Source: Musa acuminata AAA Group (taxonomy: Eukaryota > Streptophyta > Magnoliopsida > Zingiberales > Musaceae). Taken from it: a stretch of 64,000 bases of DNA. The stretch lies in contig NC_088337.1 of the NCBI RefSeq assembly GCF_036884655.1, forward strand, positions 30,409,001 to 30,473,000. The letters run 5' to 3'. Position numbers and translations under genes: made by a program. Shown here piece after piece: positions 33,697 to 47,800 of the stretch; within the stretch, counting starts at the first letter, position 1, and each line of letters starts with the position of its first letter. The notes beneath the pieces are model-generated. The model made no database searches and was not told the DNA's origin. It worked only from the letters and a program-made list of their open reading frames with translations.

Positions 33697-35242
33697 ATTT
33701 GACAAAAGAAATGGTAATCTGGCAGATTGTCTAAAATTTCATATATTGTCAATTTTACAGTTATTGCAACGAATTGATTTTTTTTTTCTTTTATGTAGAT
33801 TTGGCTGCTTCAGAACAGTTATTCCTGCTGTTTCATTGATCAGGAAGGCTAAAGCAGATATCAAGTGGCACGGAAAATAAACATCGGCACTGAGGCTAGC
33901 GATCGGTGGCAAGGGCATTCATATTGTTCTTTGATGATGCCTAGTAAAGTGTAAACCGGAAACAATGTAAGTGGTTCATCTCCCAACCAAGGTGCTTGCA
34001 AGAGGACTTTGACTAACTTGAGTAATCACGAGTCATCTTACACATGCATGTGTTGTTCATCCAAATAAGTTATTCAAAGTATACGTTTAGAACTACATTA
34101 TAATGAAAAAAATAAAATTGCATTGGCTTAGCAGTTCAGAGATTGGACAAGTGAGGTAGAAATTGAATGTTCAATCGCCTGATTGATATGCTTTGGAGCA
34201 CCAAAGATTTGGGAATTTGACAGGAAATAGCCTTTCGAAACTGGGTGATACAGCTTGTGCTTGTGGCTTTAGCGGTTGCCTACGGGAGACCTGTTTCCTG
34301 AGACTATGACTTCCAAGGGCAAAGGCCTAGATCATTGAATAGATGTCAGTATCGCACTAATGTTTATGTCGAGAGTCCATATGAAGGAAGGACGAAAGTT
34401 GTTCCTATCGAGTAAAAGTGATATATATCAGAAGCAGGGCCTTCTCACTGGATCGTTCGTTGAGAGGATTGTCGGGTGGATATTCCTACGATATCATGCC
34501 CTCCTTCTAGCACTAAAATATTAAGGAAAATCATTGTTAATGTTAGAGTCATCTCGATTAGGTTCAAACGCGAAGGCATAAGAGTGTTCGAAGTAGCTCT
34601 GATGTGAGGGCATCGAGTTCCCGAGGCATAGCCACACTAAGATCGATGTCAAAAAAAGTGTCTCAACCCGACTTTTTATATCATACCGGACAACTTGTAA
34701 CTACTTTAATATCCCCTTCTTGATATTTTATCCGCGTAAGCAACAAAGAGGGGACAACCTCGAACGATCTGTCATGAACTTTTGTGCACACTAACATGGG
34801 TGGGGTGATTTGAATCTCTTTCCTTTCACGATAGCTCTGTGTTAGTTCAATTTTCAGAAAAGTTCTTATCTCGTATATTTGTTGAGCAGATATACTCGTT
34901 ACCATTAAGATTTTATTTAAAAAATGTGTGGGTGCAGAAGACCTTGATATCAATAATTGGTTCTCATTACTTACTAATAATTGCGCTATAACAAAACCAT
35001 AAAGAAAACCAACTAAATATATATGACACTATTATTCACCGGATTATAACCAATTCTATATACATTTTAGATCTCGTAGGGCAGCAGGATGACTATTTAT
35101 ATATAATCTGCTAGAAATCAACAAAAGATTAGGTAAATTTTATGCCCGCAATGAATGACAATGAAGAACAAAAACTACAAGGAAAAAAGAATATGAACTA
35201 GTTCTAGGCAGGAGAAAGGACGTGGTTGGGGGAATTCCAGGT
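33697..35242. other. Intergenic between convergent PYD3 and NT-C2 genes
   Basis: The PYD3 3' flank and the NT-C2 3' flank meet here. An open frame at 34681-34953 (minus) has no recognisable domain. No repeat or transposon ends found. Confidence 0.5.
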
Positions 35243-35829
35243 TCACGAGAACCACCTCTTTTCCTTCTTCACAGACTTAAGCTGCATTACCAGTTCTTCA
35301 CGCTGAGCCTCCACTTCAGCATATTGAAGACTCATATGAAGGTACCGTTCTCTCATGTCTTTAAGCTCTGTCTCTAAAGATGAGATTTTATCTGCATTCT
35401 CCTTCAGAGTTTTCTTGAGGGCTTCAATGTTACCAGCTTGCTTCCGGGAGATGCCTCTGCATAAAGTTCATCATAGATAAGAAACAATTTGTTTCACAGA
35501 ATTAAAAAGAAGAGGAAGAAGGGAGGCAGTTACGTCTTTCTTCGTCGGTCAGAACAGTTCACGGTACAAGTGATGACTTACAGATTAATGAAAAGAAGGA
35601 TCTTACCTCTTGCTAAGATAAAACATAAATCTTTATTGGATAAATGACAAAAGCTATCGATATGTGGAGTCCAAATGATACAAACAATAAACAATCTAAG
35701 AAGCTAGTATTTGTAACAGGTGCACTTATGTGTCTCTATTGAGGCATCTGGATTGTTTAGTACATTGTTGCACAAGTGATAGTTCTTAGATTTGAGTCCA
35801 TGTGTGAGCATCATGTACATTATTTGATG

Positions 35830-35873
<44 letters not shown>

Positions 35874-38800
35874 GGTATACTTTTTGTCAGAATTATGATC
35901 CAACGTTTTAATGTTAAAAGAATAAGATGATATATAAAGTATCCATGGCATGTCTGCCTGTTATGGTGTCCATAGTTTATGCCGATGGTATGAGGCTTTT
36001 CAACGGTCAGTCCTTGGAAATTTCAATTACCTGAGCTGTATCTTAACATTTTCTGTTTTTTGGTCAAATTCTGTTATTAAGTGAGGATTGTCTTTATAAA
36101 AAATATGCAGTTGTTTTCTTAAGAAAAGCCCAACCACCACATTGAAGTGATTGCCTGCAGCAAATCAGGATCTTTGGAATCAAATTTGGCATTTATGTTA
36201 GCTAGTAAAGTAGAATGTCGATCATATTGTTTCTGGTATATAACTAATGAACTGCAACTTAAATCAAATAAAAGCGAGAACACAACAAGATACTCAGACA
36301 GAGTTCTGATATTGCTTACCTTTTAAGTTGTTCCTTGCGCATGTTATTTACCCCTCCAGCCTCAGTATGTTCTGTACCATGTAAAGGGATATCGGACTCA
36401 TGATCAACTTCCTTACTGTCATCTGGAACCTCCGTATGGTCACATGAATTGCTATCATCCTAAAAAAAAGAAAAATCAATCATAGAAGCTACTATAATTT
36501 TAGTTAATTAGTTTTCTAACAATGAAAACTATATAATTTATCTACCCAGCAAGACTTCACCATCATTACTGGTGAAACACTGCAATAATTTTCTAACATT
36601 TTGTCCCCTGTCAGTTTTTAAAAGTTCTGTTTTGTACACTCCAATGGAAGGAAGATTAAGCAGAGATGTGCAATCACTGCACTTCTATGGGAACAAAGAA
36701 CCTGTTGATAGCATAAGCTACAACAGAAAAGTAATTTGCAATATTAATAATATTACTGAATCAAAATTGATATCTAATCTTTGCTGGTCAACACTCTAGA
36801 TTATGTACAACCTTTTGGAAATAAATAATTAAATGTCAAAACCAAGAATCATCACTGGTCTCTGATTGGAAATATGATACAATTAGAGACAGATTTTGCA
36901 TATTTCTCTTGATTTACAGATACGTTCACATTAGATTAAATTTTTTAGCAAACTATTCAATCCAAACAAGAAAGAATTAGGTGAAAATTATTCGGAATAA
37001 TACATTTACTGTCATCTTTTATGTATCTGACAATGCTTCTATATCTTGTTTGTGAAGGACTCATTGGAACACCATATTTATCTTGACTAGTTAAAATTTT
37101 ATTTTTTCAACTTCCCCTCTCAATCAAATTAAACTACCATCTCACTTACCATGGTCTAGAAAAATGAGACTAAAGAATGATGTATTACATACCTAGTTAG
37201 GCTAGGGATTAAGTCTATGATTTTATGTCCAAGTTCAATTTTTTTTGTTAGCTTCATTATTTTTTTAGTATAATTTTAATAATGGTTATAGAATTCCATT
37301 GTGATTAAAATTAAAAAAATGAATTCCATCATAATTAGGGATGGGTTTGAGAGAATCACTAAAACATTGAGTTAGATTATGGAAGTCCTAGATGCCTTCC
37401 AGCTGTAATTTTGTGAAGACAATTTTAAGCAGACCTATCCTCCTAAACTATTTCTTTATGATCCTAATTTAGTAAGGATAGGCTTTTGAATGGGTTGGGT
37501 CGACCATGTTGGGTTGAGAAGGGATAATAATGGCACATAAGGCAAATCTTTATGGGTCAAGATTTCTCAATCCAGACCTGGGAAGGGGATGGGGTGAGGA
37601 GTGAGCTGAAACCATATCAACAAGGAAACTTATGCTTGACCCAGACCTGACAATAAAGCAGATAAAAATTTCTTAACCCAATGGTTCAACTTGAACATGA
37701 GTTCAAGTCAGGCTGATTGGAAGGGTTTGGAGTCTTTGGACTACTAAGTAAGGATTAAGGTGACGAGGTCTACAATAGGCCTCTTGGTTGAGGAAAATAG
37801 AGATTTATAATAGATTCTTGTGAGGCTCGAAGAGCTTCCCTTCGTTCGTTGTTAAGCCAAGGTCCCAGGTCTCCAAGTCAACCTGTGCTTTTCCAAAGAA
37901 TCCTGCACCAATGTGTCACGAACGATCATCGCGCACCCGCAACAACTCCCTTCAACGAACCGTTCGTCGCTCTCGTCTACATGTACAGCTGCTTGGCAGC
38001 ATGTTTTGGCTTGGTTTTAAGTCCTTTTGCTTGTAAAAATATAAGTTCGAACAAGTTGCAGTGCTACAGTGCGACCGCTCACCGAGCCGAGTAAAACAGC
38101 CCAAAACAGCTCCGTTTTTGCGTGCCACAGGCTGTTTTTTGTAGCCCGCTGCCGCACGCGAAATGTCAGCCATCTCAGCACCCTAGAACCACCCGGGTGG
38201 CACCATGGGGAATGGGGCTTCGATATAGTGTCAAGCATTGAACAACCTTTCGCAAGTTCGCACGTTACCTTGACGGGAACTTGTTGTCGCGCCCGGCACC
38301 CGGTGAGCAGATGTTTGTGGACTTGCAGCTGTTCGTTCAACCCTCTAAAGTCCTTGTTTTCCTCCTCTCCCTCTTTACTCTTGTGCACGCAAGGTGCTCG
38401 CTAAATTGCCTATAAAGCTTCCCCTTTTCGCGAGACGTCAGGACTTGTCTGTCGCTCGTTCTTCGAACTAATCAACTTTCTCTTTTACAGGTCCTTCGGG
38501 ACCTGCGAGAGGTTGCAAGTGGGTTGATCTTTGCGAACGCAAATCGCAAAAGCGAAGTGCGACTTAGGCAACGCAAGCTAAGTTCGTGTCTTTGCCGCAA
38601 AGGTGCCTTGCGACTCAGGCAACGCAAGCTAAGTTCGCGTCTTTGCCGCAGGCCCGCAAGGGTGCCTCACGACTTAGACAATTCTAGCTAAGTCCGTGAC
38701 ATTGTGGTATCAGAGCGGGCAAGCACTTCGAGCGAGCAGCGAAGGAACTTCGTAACTTCGCCATGGCAAAGCATCGTGGCGAATCAAGCAAGACGGGGCA

Positions 38801-41800
38801 AGCCGGACCCTTGCCCCAAGCAGCCGCAGGTGGGCTGCAAGTGCACACTCGCTCTCATGCTATTGGAGCCGCTCAGGAGGAGCGCGGCAACGAACATGAT
38901 GAGCGAGAAGTTGGCTGTTATCCGCGAGCGGAGGAGGCGCAATCTGGAGCGCCAACCGAGAAAAAGAGTCATAAGGAGAGACTCACAACGGTGGAAACCC
39001 GCTTGGATGTTCTTGAAGCGAGCTTGGAGGAATTCTACCGTGGCCAACGAAGGCTTGTTGGGGTAGAAAGCTCGCAAAAAGAAGCGGAGTCCAGGATCGA
39101 CAAGGTTGAGGCCCTAGTCGACCGATTGTCAGATAACACCGAAGACTCTGTGCAACACCTACAGGAAGTTGTGGCGGAACTCACTTCAAGGGTCACCATG
39201 CTCATAAGAGCACTAAATGCGGGAGGAAGTAACACCCACATTACGCCGCCACAAAACTTGAGGGTACCCGAGCCTCATGGTTATGGAGGAGCCAGAGATG
39301 CCAAAAAGCTCGAGAATTTTCTATTCGACATGGAACAATACTTTCGAGCTACGAGGCCTGATTTCGAAGAAACCAAAGTTTCTATAGCAACAATGTATCT
39401 AAACGGAAATGCAAAACTTTAGTGGCGAACCCGTTGGGAGGAGATCCAACAAGGTCGATGTCGAGTTGACACATGGGAGAACCTGAAGCGGGAGTTGAGA
39501 ACTTAGTTCCTACCGGAAAATACAGAGTTCGTCACAAGAAGGAAGTTGAGATAACTCCGCCAAAATACCTCCATTCAAGACTACGTGAAGCAATTTTCTG
39601 CGTTAATGTTGGACATACAGGACATATCCAAGAAGGATAAGCTGTTCAGCTTCCTCGATGGTTTGAAGCCATGGGCTCCATAAAAACTACATCGAAGGAA
39701 TGTCGCCGATGTGATCGGGGCAATTGCTGTCGCAGAAAGGCTCAGCGACTTTGTTTCCTCCGAAGATCCAGGAAAAAGGAAACAATCTTCAAGCAATCAC
39801 CCTCCAAAATATTCTCGAGGGAAGAAGCTCGGGGGCGAACAGAGGAAGAAGAGTTCCCACAAAGGGCCAAGCCCGAAAGGCAAGGCCCTGAAACCTGACG
39901 GATGCTTCTTGTGCGGAGGGTCGCACATGGTAAGGGGGTGCCCACAAAAACAAGCACTCAATGCTTTAACAGCTTCCATCCACCCCCCTAAATCGGACAA
40001 GGGCAAGGCTGTCGCTCTTAGTTCAAGTAGTTCTGAATCCAGCAATGACGGTGAGGAGTCGCAAGGACCCCGGATGGGAGCAATGCGTTTGTTGAACGCC
40101 ATGCGGGGTCAAGTGGGGGAGAACACGAAGACAAGACTATAAAAAGCAGGAAGTGGCGAGCTGATATACGTAGACATTAAGCTCAATGGCCAAACGACCC
40201 GTGAAATGGTAAACACGGGTGCTACCCACAACTTTATCGCTGATCGAGAAGCAAAGCGACTTGGGTTGATCTTGGAGAAGAGCCTAAGTCGAATGAAGGC
40301 GGTGAACTCGGAGGCCAAGCAAATCTCCGGGTTGGCAAAGGGAGTCCCCATCAAAATCGGAACGTGGAGCGGGAGCATAAACATGATGGCGGTGCCACTG
40401 GATGACTTCCAAGTGATTCTTGGAATGGAATTTATGCACGCGGCCAAGTTGGTGCCAATATCGTTCCTTAACTCCCTATGTGTGATGGGAGGTGACGACC
40501 CCTGTGTGGTTCCCGTCTCTCGGAGAGGAGCAAGGGAACCCCAACATATATCGGCATTACAACTAAAGAAAGGGGTGCAAAAAGGTGAATTAACATTCGT
40601 GGCTGTTATGAAGCTATAGCCACTCGATGAGAAGGCAATTCATGAACCTGTTGTGGTGGTGAACATTCTGAAAGAGTTCACTGACGTTATGCCACCCGAG
40701 TTGCCGAAGACTCTTCCGTCATGCAGAGGCGTGGATCACAACATCGAGCTGGAGCCGGGAGTAAAGCCTCCAACGAGACCACCCTACTGCATGCCCCCAC
40801 CAGAGTTGGCAGAACTTAGAAAGCAGTTAGGTGAACTACTAAGCGGTGGTCTCATCTGCAGCTCTAAAGCACCATTCGGAGCTCCAGTTCTCTTCCAGAA
40901 GAAATAAGATGGGAACCTCCGACTATGCATCAATTACCGAGCCATCAACAAAGTGACAGTAAAGAACAAGTATCCCATCCCGCTCATCGCGGACTTGTTC
41001 GACTAGTTGGGCAAAGCCAAGTATTTCTCAAAACTCGACCTTCGGTCGGGGTATTCGCAGGTGCGCATTGCTGAAGGCGACGAAGCGAAGACTACCTACG
41101 TGACCAGGTATGGAGCGTTTGAGTTCTTGGTGATGCCTTTCGGCTTAACCAACGCTCCGGCCACGTTCTGCACTCTCATGAACTAGCTATTTAATGAGTA
41201 TTTGGATAAGTTCGTGGTCGTCTACTTAGACGATATCATCGTCTACAATCAAACACTCGAGGAGTATGTCAAGCATCTTCGGATAATCTTCAAGGTTCTC
41301 AGGGAGAACACTTTGTTCGTGAAAAGGGAGAAATGCTACTTTGCCCAAACGGAGATCTTATTCTTGGGGCATCGAATCGGTGATGGCTCCATTCGTATGG
41401 ACAAATTGAAGTTGCAAGCGGTTGCGGAATGGCGAACTCCAAAGAAGGTGCCAGAGTTGAGATCCTTCCTTGGCTTTGTCAACTACCATCGATGCTTCAT
41501 AGCAGGGTACTTGAAGTGTGCAACTCCATTGACGAAGTTGCTGAAGAAGGAGCAGCCTTGGAGGTGGTATGATAAATGTGAGATTGCATTCCAAGATCTA
41601 AAGGTTGCTGTATTAGAAGAACCGGTGCTTAAATTGTCGGACTATGGGGAGCCCTTTGAAGTCCATACAGATGCTTCAGACTTCGCTATTGGGGGAGTAC
41701 TCATGCAGGAGGGTCATCCGATGGCCTACGAGAGCCGCAAACTCAATGAGACCGAGCGGAGGTATCCGGTGCACGAGAAAGAGATGACAGCGATGATCCA

Positions 41801-44800
41801 TTGTCTACGAGTTTGGCGACACTACCTTCTTGGATCGCGATTTGTACTAAGGACGGACAACATCGCTTTGAGTTATTTCCAAACTCAGAAGAAACTCTCC
41901 CCAAAGCAGGCACGATGGCAGGACTTTCTAGCTGAGTTTGATATGGCAATGGAGTATAAGCTCGAAAAGGTGAATGTCGTGGCCGATGCATTGAGTCGGA
42001 AAGTGGAGTGTGTGAATGTCGTGCAATTGGAGGGCAGAGGCCAAGCAAGTCAGTTGCACTCCAACTTCCTTTCCAGGATCAGGGATGAACTGTACAGTGA
42101 TCCCCAGGCAGAAGCCCTGATACAACTCATTAAAGAAGGCAAGACACGACAGTTTTGAGTCCAGGAGGGACTCGTTTACGCCAAAGGGAATAAGGTCTAT
42201 ATTCTTCGAGTGGACAATCTGAGACGTGAACTCTTAAGAGAGTGTCACGATTCCCTTTAGGTTGGATACTCAAGCATTCATAGAACCTTGGCTCTCGTGG
42301 AGAGGGCCTTCTATTGGCCGAAGATGAGGACTGATGTGGAGGAATATGTTCGAACGTGCGTCACTTGCCAACAAGACAAGGTGGAGCAACGAAAGCTGGT
42401 GGGACTTTTGGAGCCATTGCCCGTACCAGAAAGGCCATGGGAGAGCATTTCCTTGGACTTCATATCAAGCTTGCTCGTAGTAGGGAGACTCGGATCGATA
42501 CTCGTGGTAGTCGATCGATTTTCTAAGTATGCAACTTTCATTGCTGCTCCCTTACACCGTTCAGCAGAGGAGGTGGCCAAGCTGATGATGAAGGATGTGG
42601 TAAAGTATTGGGGAGTCCCACACAATATCATCAATGATCAAGACGCTCGGTTCCTGGGACGATTCTGGACCGAGCTATTCAAATTGTTGGGGTCGAAGTT
42701 ATACTTCTCCACAAGCCTCCACCCCCAGACGGATAGCCAGACTGAAAGGATAAACTTGCTCCTAGATCAATATCTTCGGCACTACGTGAGTGCCAACTAA
42801 CGAGATTGGGTGAAGTTGTTGGATATTGCCCAATTCTCCTACAACTTGCAGCGGAGCTCTGCGTCCAACAAGAGCCCCTTCGAGATCATTACAAGGCAAC
42901 AACCGTCAACTCCTCACACCATGGTAATTGGGTATATTGAGAGTAGTCCGTCAACCTACCACTTTGCAAGGGAGTGGCACTGGAATGCAGATATTGCGCG
43001 GGCTTGGAGAAGGCGGCAAAAAGAATGAAGAAGTGGGCAGACTTGGGAAGATGATCGCAAGAGTTCAAGATCGGCGATTTGGTGTTGGTCAAGCTCCAAC
43101 CAGCATCACTCCAATTCTTTAGGAACAAAGTACATAAAGGATTAGTGCGCAAGTATGAAGGGTCATTCCCAATTATCAGTAGGGTGGGCAACGTCTCCTA
43201 CAAGTTGCAGCTGCCGGCGTGGTTTAAAATTCACAATGTTCTTCATGCCAGCAACTTGAAAGCCTACCACTCGGATCCGCAATATGCTTCCCAAAGTGTT
43301 CCAACTCGGCTACCTCCCACCACAGCTTCCTACGAGAAGCGAGTTGAAACCATTTTAGCGGACCGCAAGATAAAGCTGCCTACTGAGCTGAGCAAACCGA
43401 GTACTTGGTGAAGTGGCAAAAGGTTCCCCGAGCTGAAGCCAGTTGGGAGCCTAAAGACGCCCTATGACATAAGAAGCAATCATCAACAACTATCAACAAG
43501 CGTCGACGAGGGCGTCGACAGTTTGAGTGGGGGAGAATGTCACGAACGGTCGTCGCACACCCGCAACAACTTCGTTCAACGAACCGTTCGTCGCTCTCGT
43601 CTACATGTACAGCTGCTTGGCAGCATGTTTTGACTTGGTTTTAAGTCCTTTTGCTTGTAAAAATGTAAGTTCGAATAAGTTGCAGCGCTACAGTGTGACC
43701 GCTCACTGAATCGAGCAAAACAACCCAAAAATAGCCCAAAACAGCTCCGTTTTCGCGTGCCACGGGCTGTTTTCTGCAACTCGCTGCCACACGTGAAACG
43801 TCAGCCATCTCAACACCCTGGAACCACCCGGGTGGCACCATTGGGGATGGGGCTTCGGTATAGTGTTGGGCGTTGAACAACCTTTCGCAAGTTCGCACGT
43901 TACCTTGACAGGAACTTGTTGTCGCGCCCGGCACCCGGTGAGCAACTATTTATGGACTTGTAGCTGTTCGTTCAACCCTCTAAAGTCCTTGTTTTCCTCC
44001 TCTCCCTCTTTTCTCTTGTGCACACAAGGTGCTCGCTGAATTGCTTATAAAGCTTCCCCTTTTTGCGAGACGTCGGGACTTGTCCATCGCTCGTTCTTCG
44101 AACTAATCAACTTTCTCTTTTATAGGTCCTTCGGGACCTGCGAGAGGTTGCAAGTGGGCTGATCTTTACGGACGCAAATCGCAAAGGCGAAGCGCGACTT
44201 AGGCAATGCAAGCTAAGTTCGCGTCTTTGCCGCAAGGGTGCCTCGTGACTTAGGCAACGCAAGCTAAGTTCGCGTCTTTGCCGCAAGGGTGCCTCGCGAC
44301 TTAGGCAACGCAAGCTAAGTTCGTGTCTTTGCCGCAACGGTGCCTCACGACTTAGGCAATTCCAGCTAAGTTCGTGACAGGCATACCGCCTGGCAGGTCT
44401 TCCCTTTCCACCAGAAAGTACACGATGTATGGGAGACCTATTCTATGGTGCCCACCTTTTCTCAAACTTTTTGTTAGAGTGCCTGCTTGTTTTCTCATAG
44501 TGGTGCTGTTGTATATAATTTCTATTTTGCATTCTACAAAAGCTACAAAATCATATTAGAGCATAATTTTTGTTTACCAGCAACTTCATCTGCATCAAAG
44601 TGGGGCCATATGTGTGTATAAACTACTCTTTTTAGAAATATAAATTTGAAGGATAAATAATGCAGCTCCTTAAATTAACGAAAAGGGTTCTGTATGGTGT
44701 ATATGTATTATATTGAAATGCTTTTATAATAAAAATGAAACATATACAAATATAATTTGACATTGGACTATTAAATGGTTACCTCACTGCTGATTTTCTC

Positions 44801-47800
44801 ATCCTGGTGGGTTGTTTTCCTCAGCATGAGTTCCTCTTCCATGTTCTGCACTTTGTTCATTAACTCGACATTCTCCTGCTCAAGATTTTGAAACATTCTT
44901 TGGTACTCACTGTTTGTTCTTTTTATCCTACTAAGTTCATTCTTCAATTCTGCTTCATAGACATATGATGCTTCTTTTACTGAAAGGTCACTCTCCAGCC
45001 TCACAAGTTTTTCTTGCAAGGCGATTTTACTGCGCCTATCATCTTGACCATCACTTAAAGCTTTCTGCATAATGGAAACTTTCTCCATCAAGACTGTATT
45101 CTCTGCTTTCAATTCTTCACTCTCTTGTGTTACCGACTCCAACAACAACTCCAATTTTCGCTTTTCAAAGTCTGCCTCATCAAGAGAACCTTTAAGGTCC
45201 AAGACTGAATTTTGAAGATGAAAGAGTTTTTGCAATTGAACTTCCAATCCAGAAATCTCTTCCATTGCGTGCTGTTTTTCATAGTCAGAAGTTTTAAGCC
45301 TTAGTTCTAAATCGGTTGCCAATTTTCTGTATTTCTCTTCACTATATTTGACACCCTCCATTATTCGTTGCATATGCTCAATGTCAGCCATCAACATTTC
45401 CTCACTTTGTTTAGAAGCATTAAGCAAATCAACTAATCCTTGAATCTTATTCTTGGACTCTTGCTGGAGAGCTTGTAAATCAGTCTCATACAGCTCAACT
45501 TTTGAATTAACTTCCTGAAGACTACATTCAAATCTTGCTTTTTCTGAACGTAGGAGAGATGCTTCATGAATTGCATCTGATGCTACTTTTTCACGTTCGT
45601 CATAATTTAATGACATTTGTGCAGTAAGGTCAGCTATCTCTTTCTCAAGGTTCTCAACTTCAACTGCTATCTCTAATTCAATCCTATTTAACAAAATATG
45701 TACCTTCGCTATTTTATCTTCATGTTCCTTGTGATCTTGGAACATTTTCTCAAGTTGTGACAATAGTGACTTCTCCTTCGATCCAATGTCTTTTTGCAGC
45801 GAAGAAAGTTTCAGTTCTAAAAGATCAATTTGGTCACAGAAATCAAAATCCTTCTTTTTTGATTCATTCAAGTCAACTTCAAGACGTGTAATGCGTTCAT
45901 GCAGTTCCAGTTTCTGCCTCTTCAAGTCTCCAGTTAGATTCTGGAGAGAGTTGCACTCTTCAATAAGATTTTCAATTGTAGCTTGCAGTTTCAAGTTTGA
46001 TCTCCTTGAAATATCGGACTCCTCTAATGCTTCTGATAACCGCTTTTGTGTCTCTTGCAGTTTTTGTTTTAGTTCTGCTTTCTGCATCTCCATTTCATCT
46101 CTCTGTTGTTCAACTTCATCCTTCAATTCTTCAATAAGAGAAATGGTATCTTCGAGTTCCAATCGGTTGGACTCTTTCTCATTCGTTATGTATCTTAGTT
46201 GGGCTTCTAAACCAGATATGCGTTCTGATAATTTTACATTGTCTTGTTCAAGCTCAGATACATGCAACTCTAGTTCATTTTTGCAACTTTCAAGTTCCAT
46301 TGACTTTCTTTCAAGAGCCTTATTAGAAGAAACATGATATTCAATTTGACCGGTAAGCACCATTAAATCATGCTCCACATGTTCCAAGTGTTTGGATGTG
46401 TCACTACTTTCTCTACGTAAAGAAGCAAAATCTTCCTCCAATTGACATTTCTCTTTCTGAAGATAGGAAATAAGATCTTCTAGCTCCTTGTTAGAATGTT
46501 TGAGTCTATCTATCTCTTGTTCCTTAAGCAATAAGTCAGACTGGAACTCATGCTCAAAAATTTCCTTGCTTCTGGTTTTATTTCCTGCATATTCAGGTTC
46601 TTGTTCCATAAAACCTTCATCTTTTAGCTGGTCTGGAGCTTCTGTATTATTTATTCTCTGGTTGATCCCAGAGCTTTCATGTTGAGACATAGAGTTGCAT
46701 CTGAAAATGTTTTCTCTTAATAAAGTATTTAACTCATGCAAATTTTTAGTAATATCCTCTGCCAGATTTTTCTGCGAGATGGGATCTGTAGTTGGAAGTG
46801 TTGAATCAGTATCACTTCCACACACATTTTCAGCATCGATGCTATCATTAGCAAGCAAGTTTCTTGCTTGAGCTAAAGCAAGATGAGTTTGCTTATCCAT
46901 TTCAAACAATACAGTTTGCATATTTGAGGAGCTGAATGACTCTTCATTTTCAAATCCTTTCATAGGAAAAGCATTTAAACCCTCCAAGTCAGTGTCAATG
47001 TTTAAGTTAAGTTTTTGCTGTAGATTGGATAACTCTATGTTCATTTCTTCGAATTCCTTATTGCTTTGGTGGAGCTTTGTCTCGAAAGAACTTGCTTCAT
47101 CCTTATAATGTTGTAGTTCTTTCTCAAGATAAGCAGATGCTTTCTCAAGATCCTTGAGCTTAGCTGACAATGGTGGAGTCATGACTTCCTTCTTTACAAG
47201 CTCATCCTCAATTTCATAGATATGAGATGTAAGCAAACCATTTTCATACTCACAATTATTAGATAAATTATGATCATGATACTCTATAGACCTAGAACCA
47301 TGTGATTGGCTTCCTTTATCAGTATCTTTGCTAAATTCCTTCAACTTAAATATGAGATCTAGGTTTTCTTCTGTAAGTTCAGCACAGTCCTGTTCTAGTT
47401 CATGCACTTTATTTTTAAGTACCTCAACTTCTTTTATCAGATCAGAATGATTTCCATCATATTCATATTGCCGCTCATTCTTGACAATGTTGGGTGACTC
47501 TAGCTTAACAGTTTCTTCTTCTTTCAGAGATACTTTTCTCTCCCATTCAGACTCATTTTCCAAAGACTTTTGACTCCTCTCTTGTTTTTCACGTTCATTT
47601 ACACAGTTCTGCTGTGAAAGATTAGCTATTTCCAAACGCTGTTTCTCTGTAATTTCTTCTAATTCCTGAAGAATAGCAACAAGCTCAATGTTTGATTCTT
47701 GGGTTTTTCTCAGCTGTTGAGTTAAATTGGCATTGGAGTCGTTCTGAAACTTCAGCTCATCCTCCAGTTCCTTCTGAACATGAACCAAATCCTCATTTTT

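Larger units (their letters stand above)
37914..44379 (+). mobile_element. Ty3/gypsy LTR retrotransposon (chromovirus type), inactive
   Basis: Structure: 5' LTR 37914-38701, primer-binding site 38705-38716 (TGGTATCAGAGC, initiator tRNA-Met), gag-pol remnant about 38763-43450, polypurine tract about 43524-43537, 3' LTR 43538-44379. Order is gag, protease, RT, RNase H, integrase, then a chromodomain-like end, so Ty3/gypsy. LTRs begin TGTCACGAAC; the 3' LTR ends GTTCGTGACA, its perfect inverse. One frame is kept from 38763 to about 43005 but is interrupted by twelve stop codons. The LTRs differ by about 6 in the first 110 bases, mostly transitions, so the insertion is not recent. The immediate flanks (CAATG and GGCAT) do not form a target duplication. 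It lies in intron 6 of the minus-strand NT-C2 gene. Confidence 0.96.

Noticed and set aside
34681..34953. 90-codon open frame on the minus strand
   Set aside because: No recognisable domain, no splice partners, in the gap between two convergent genes.
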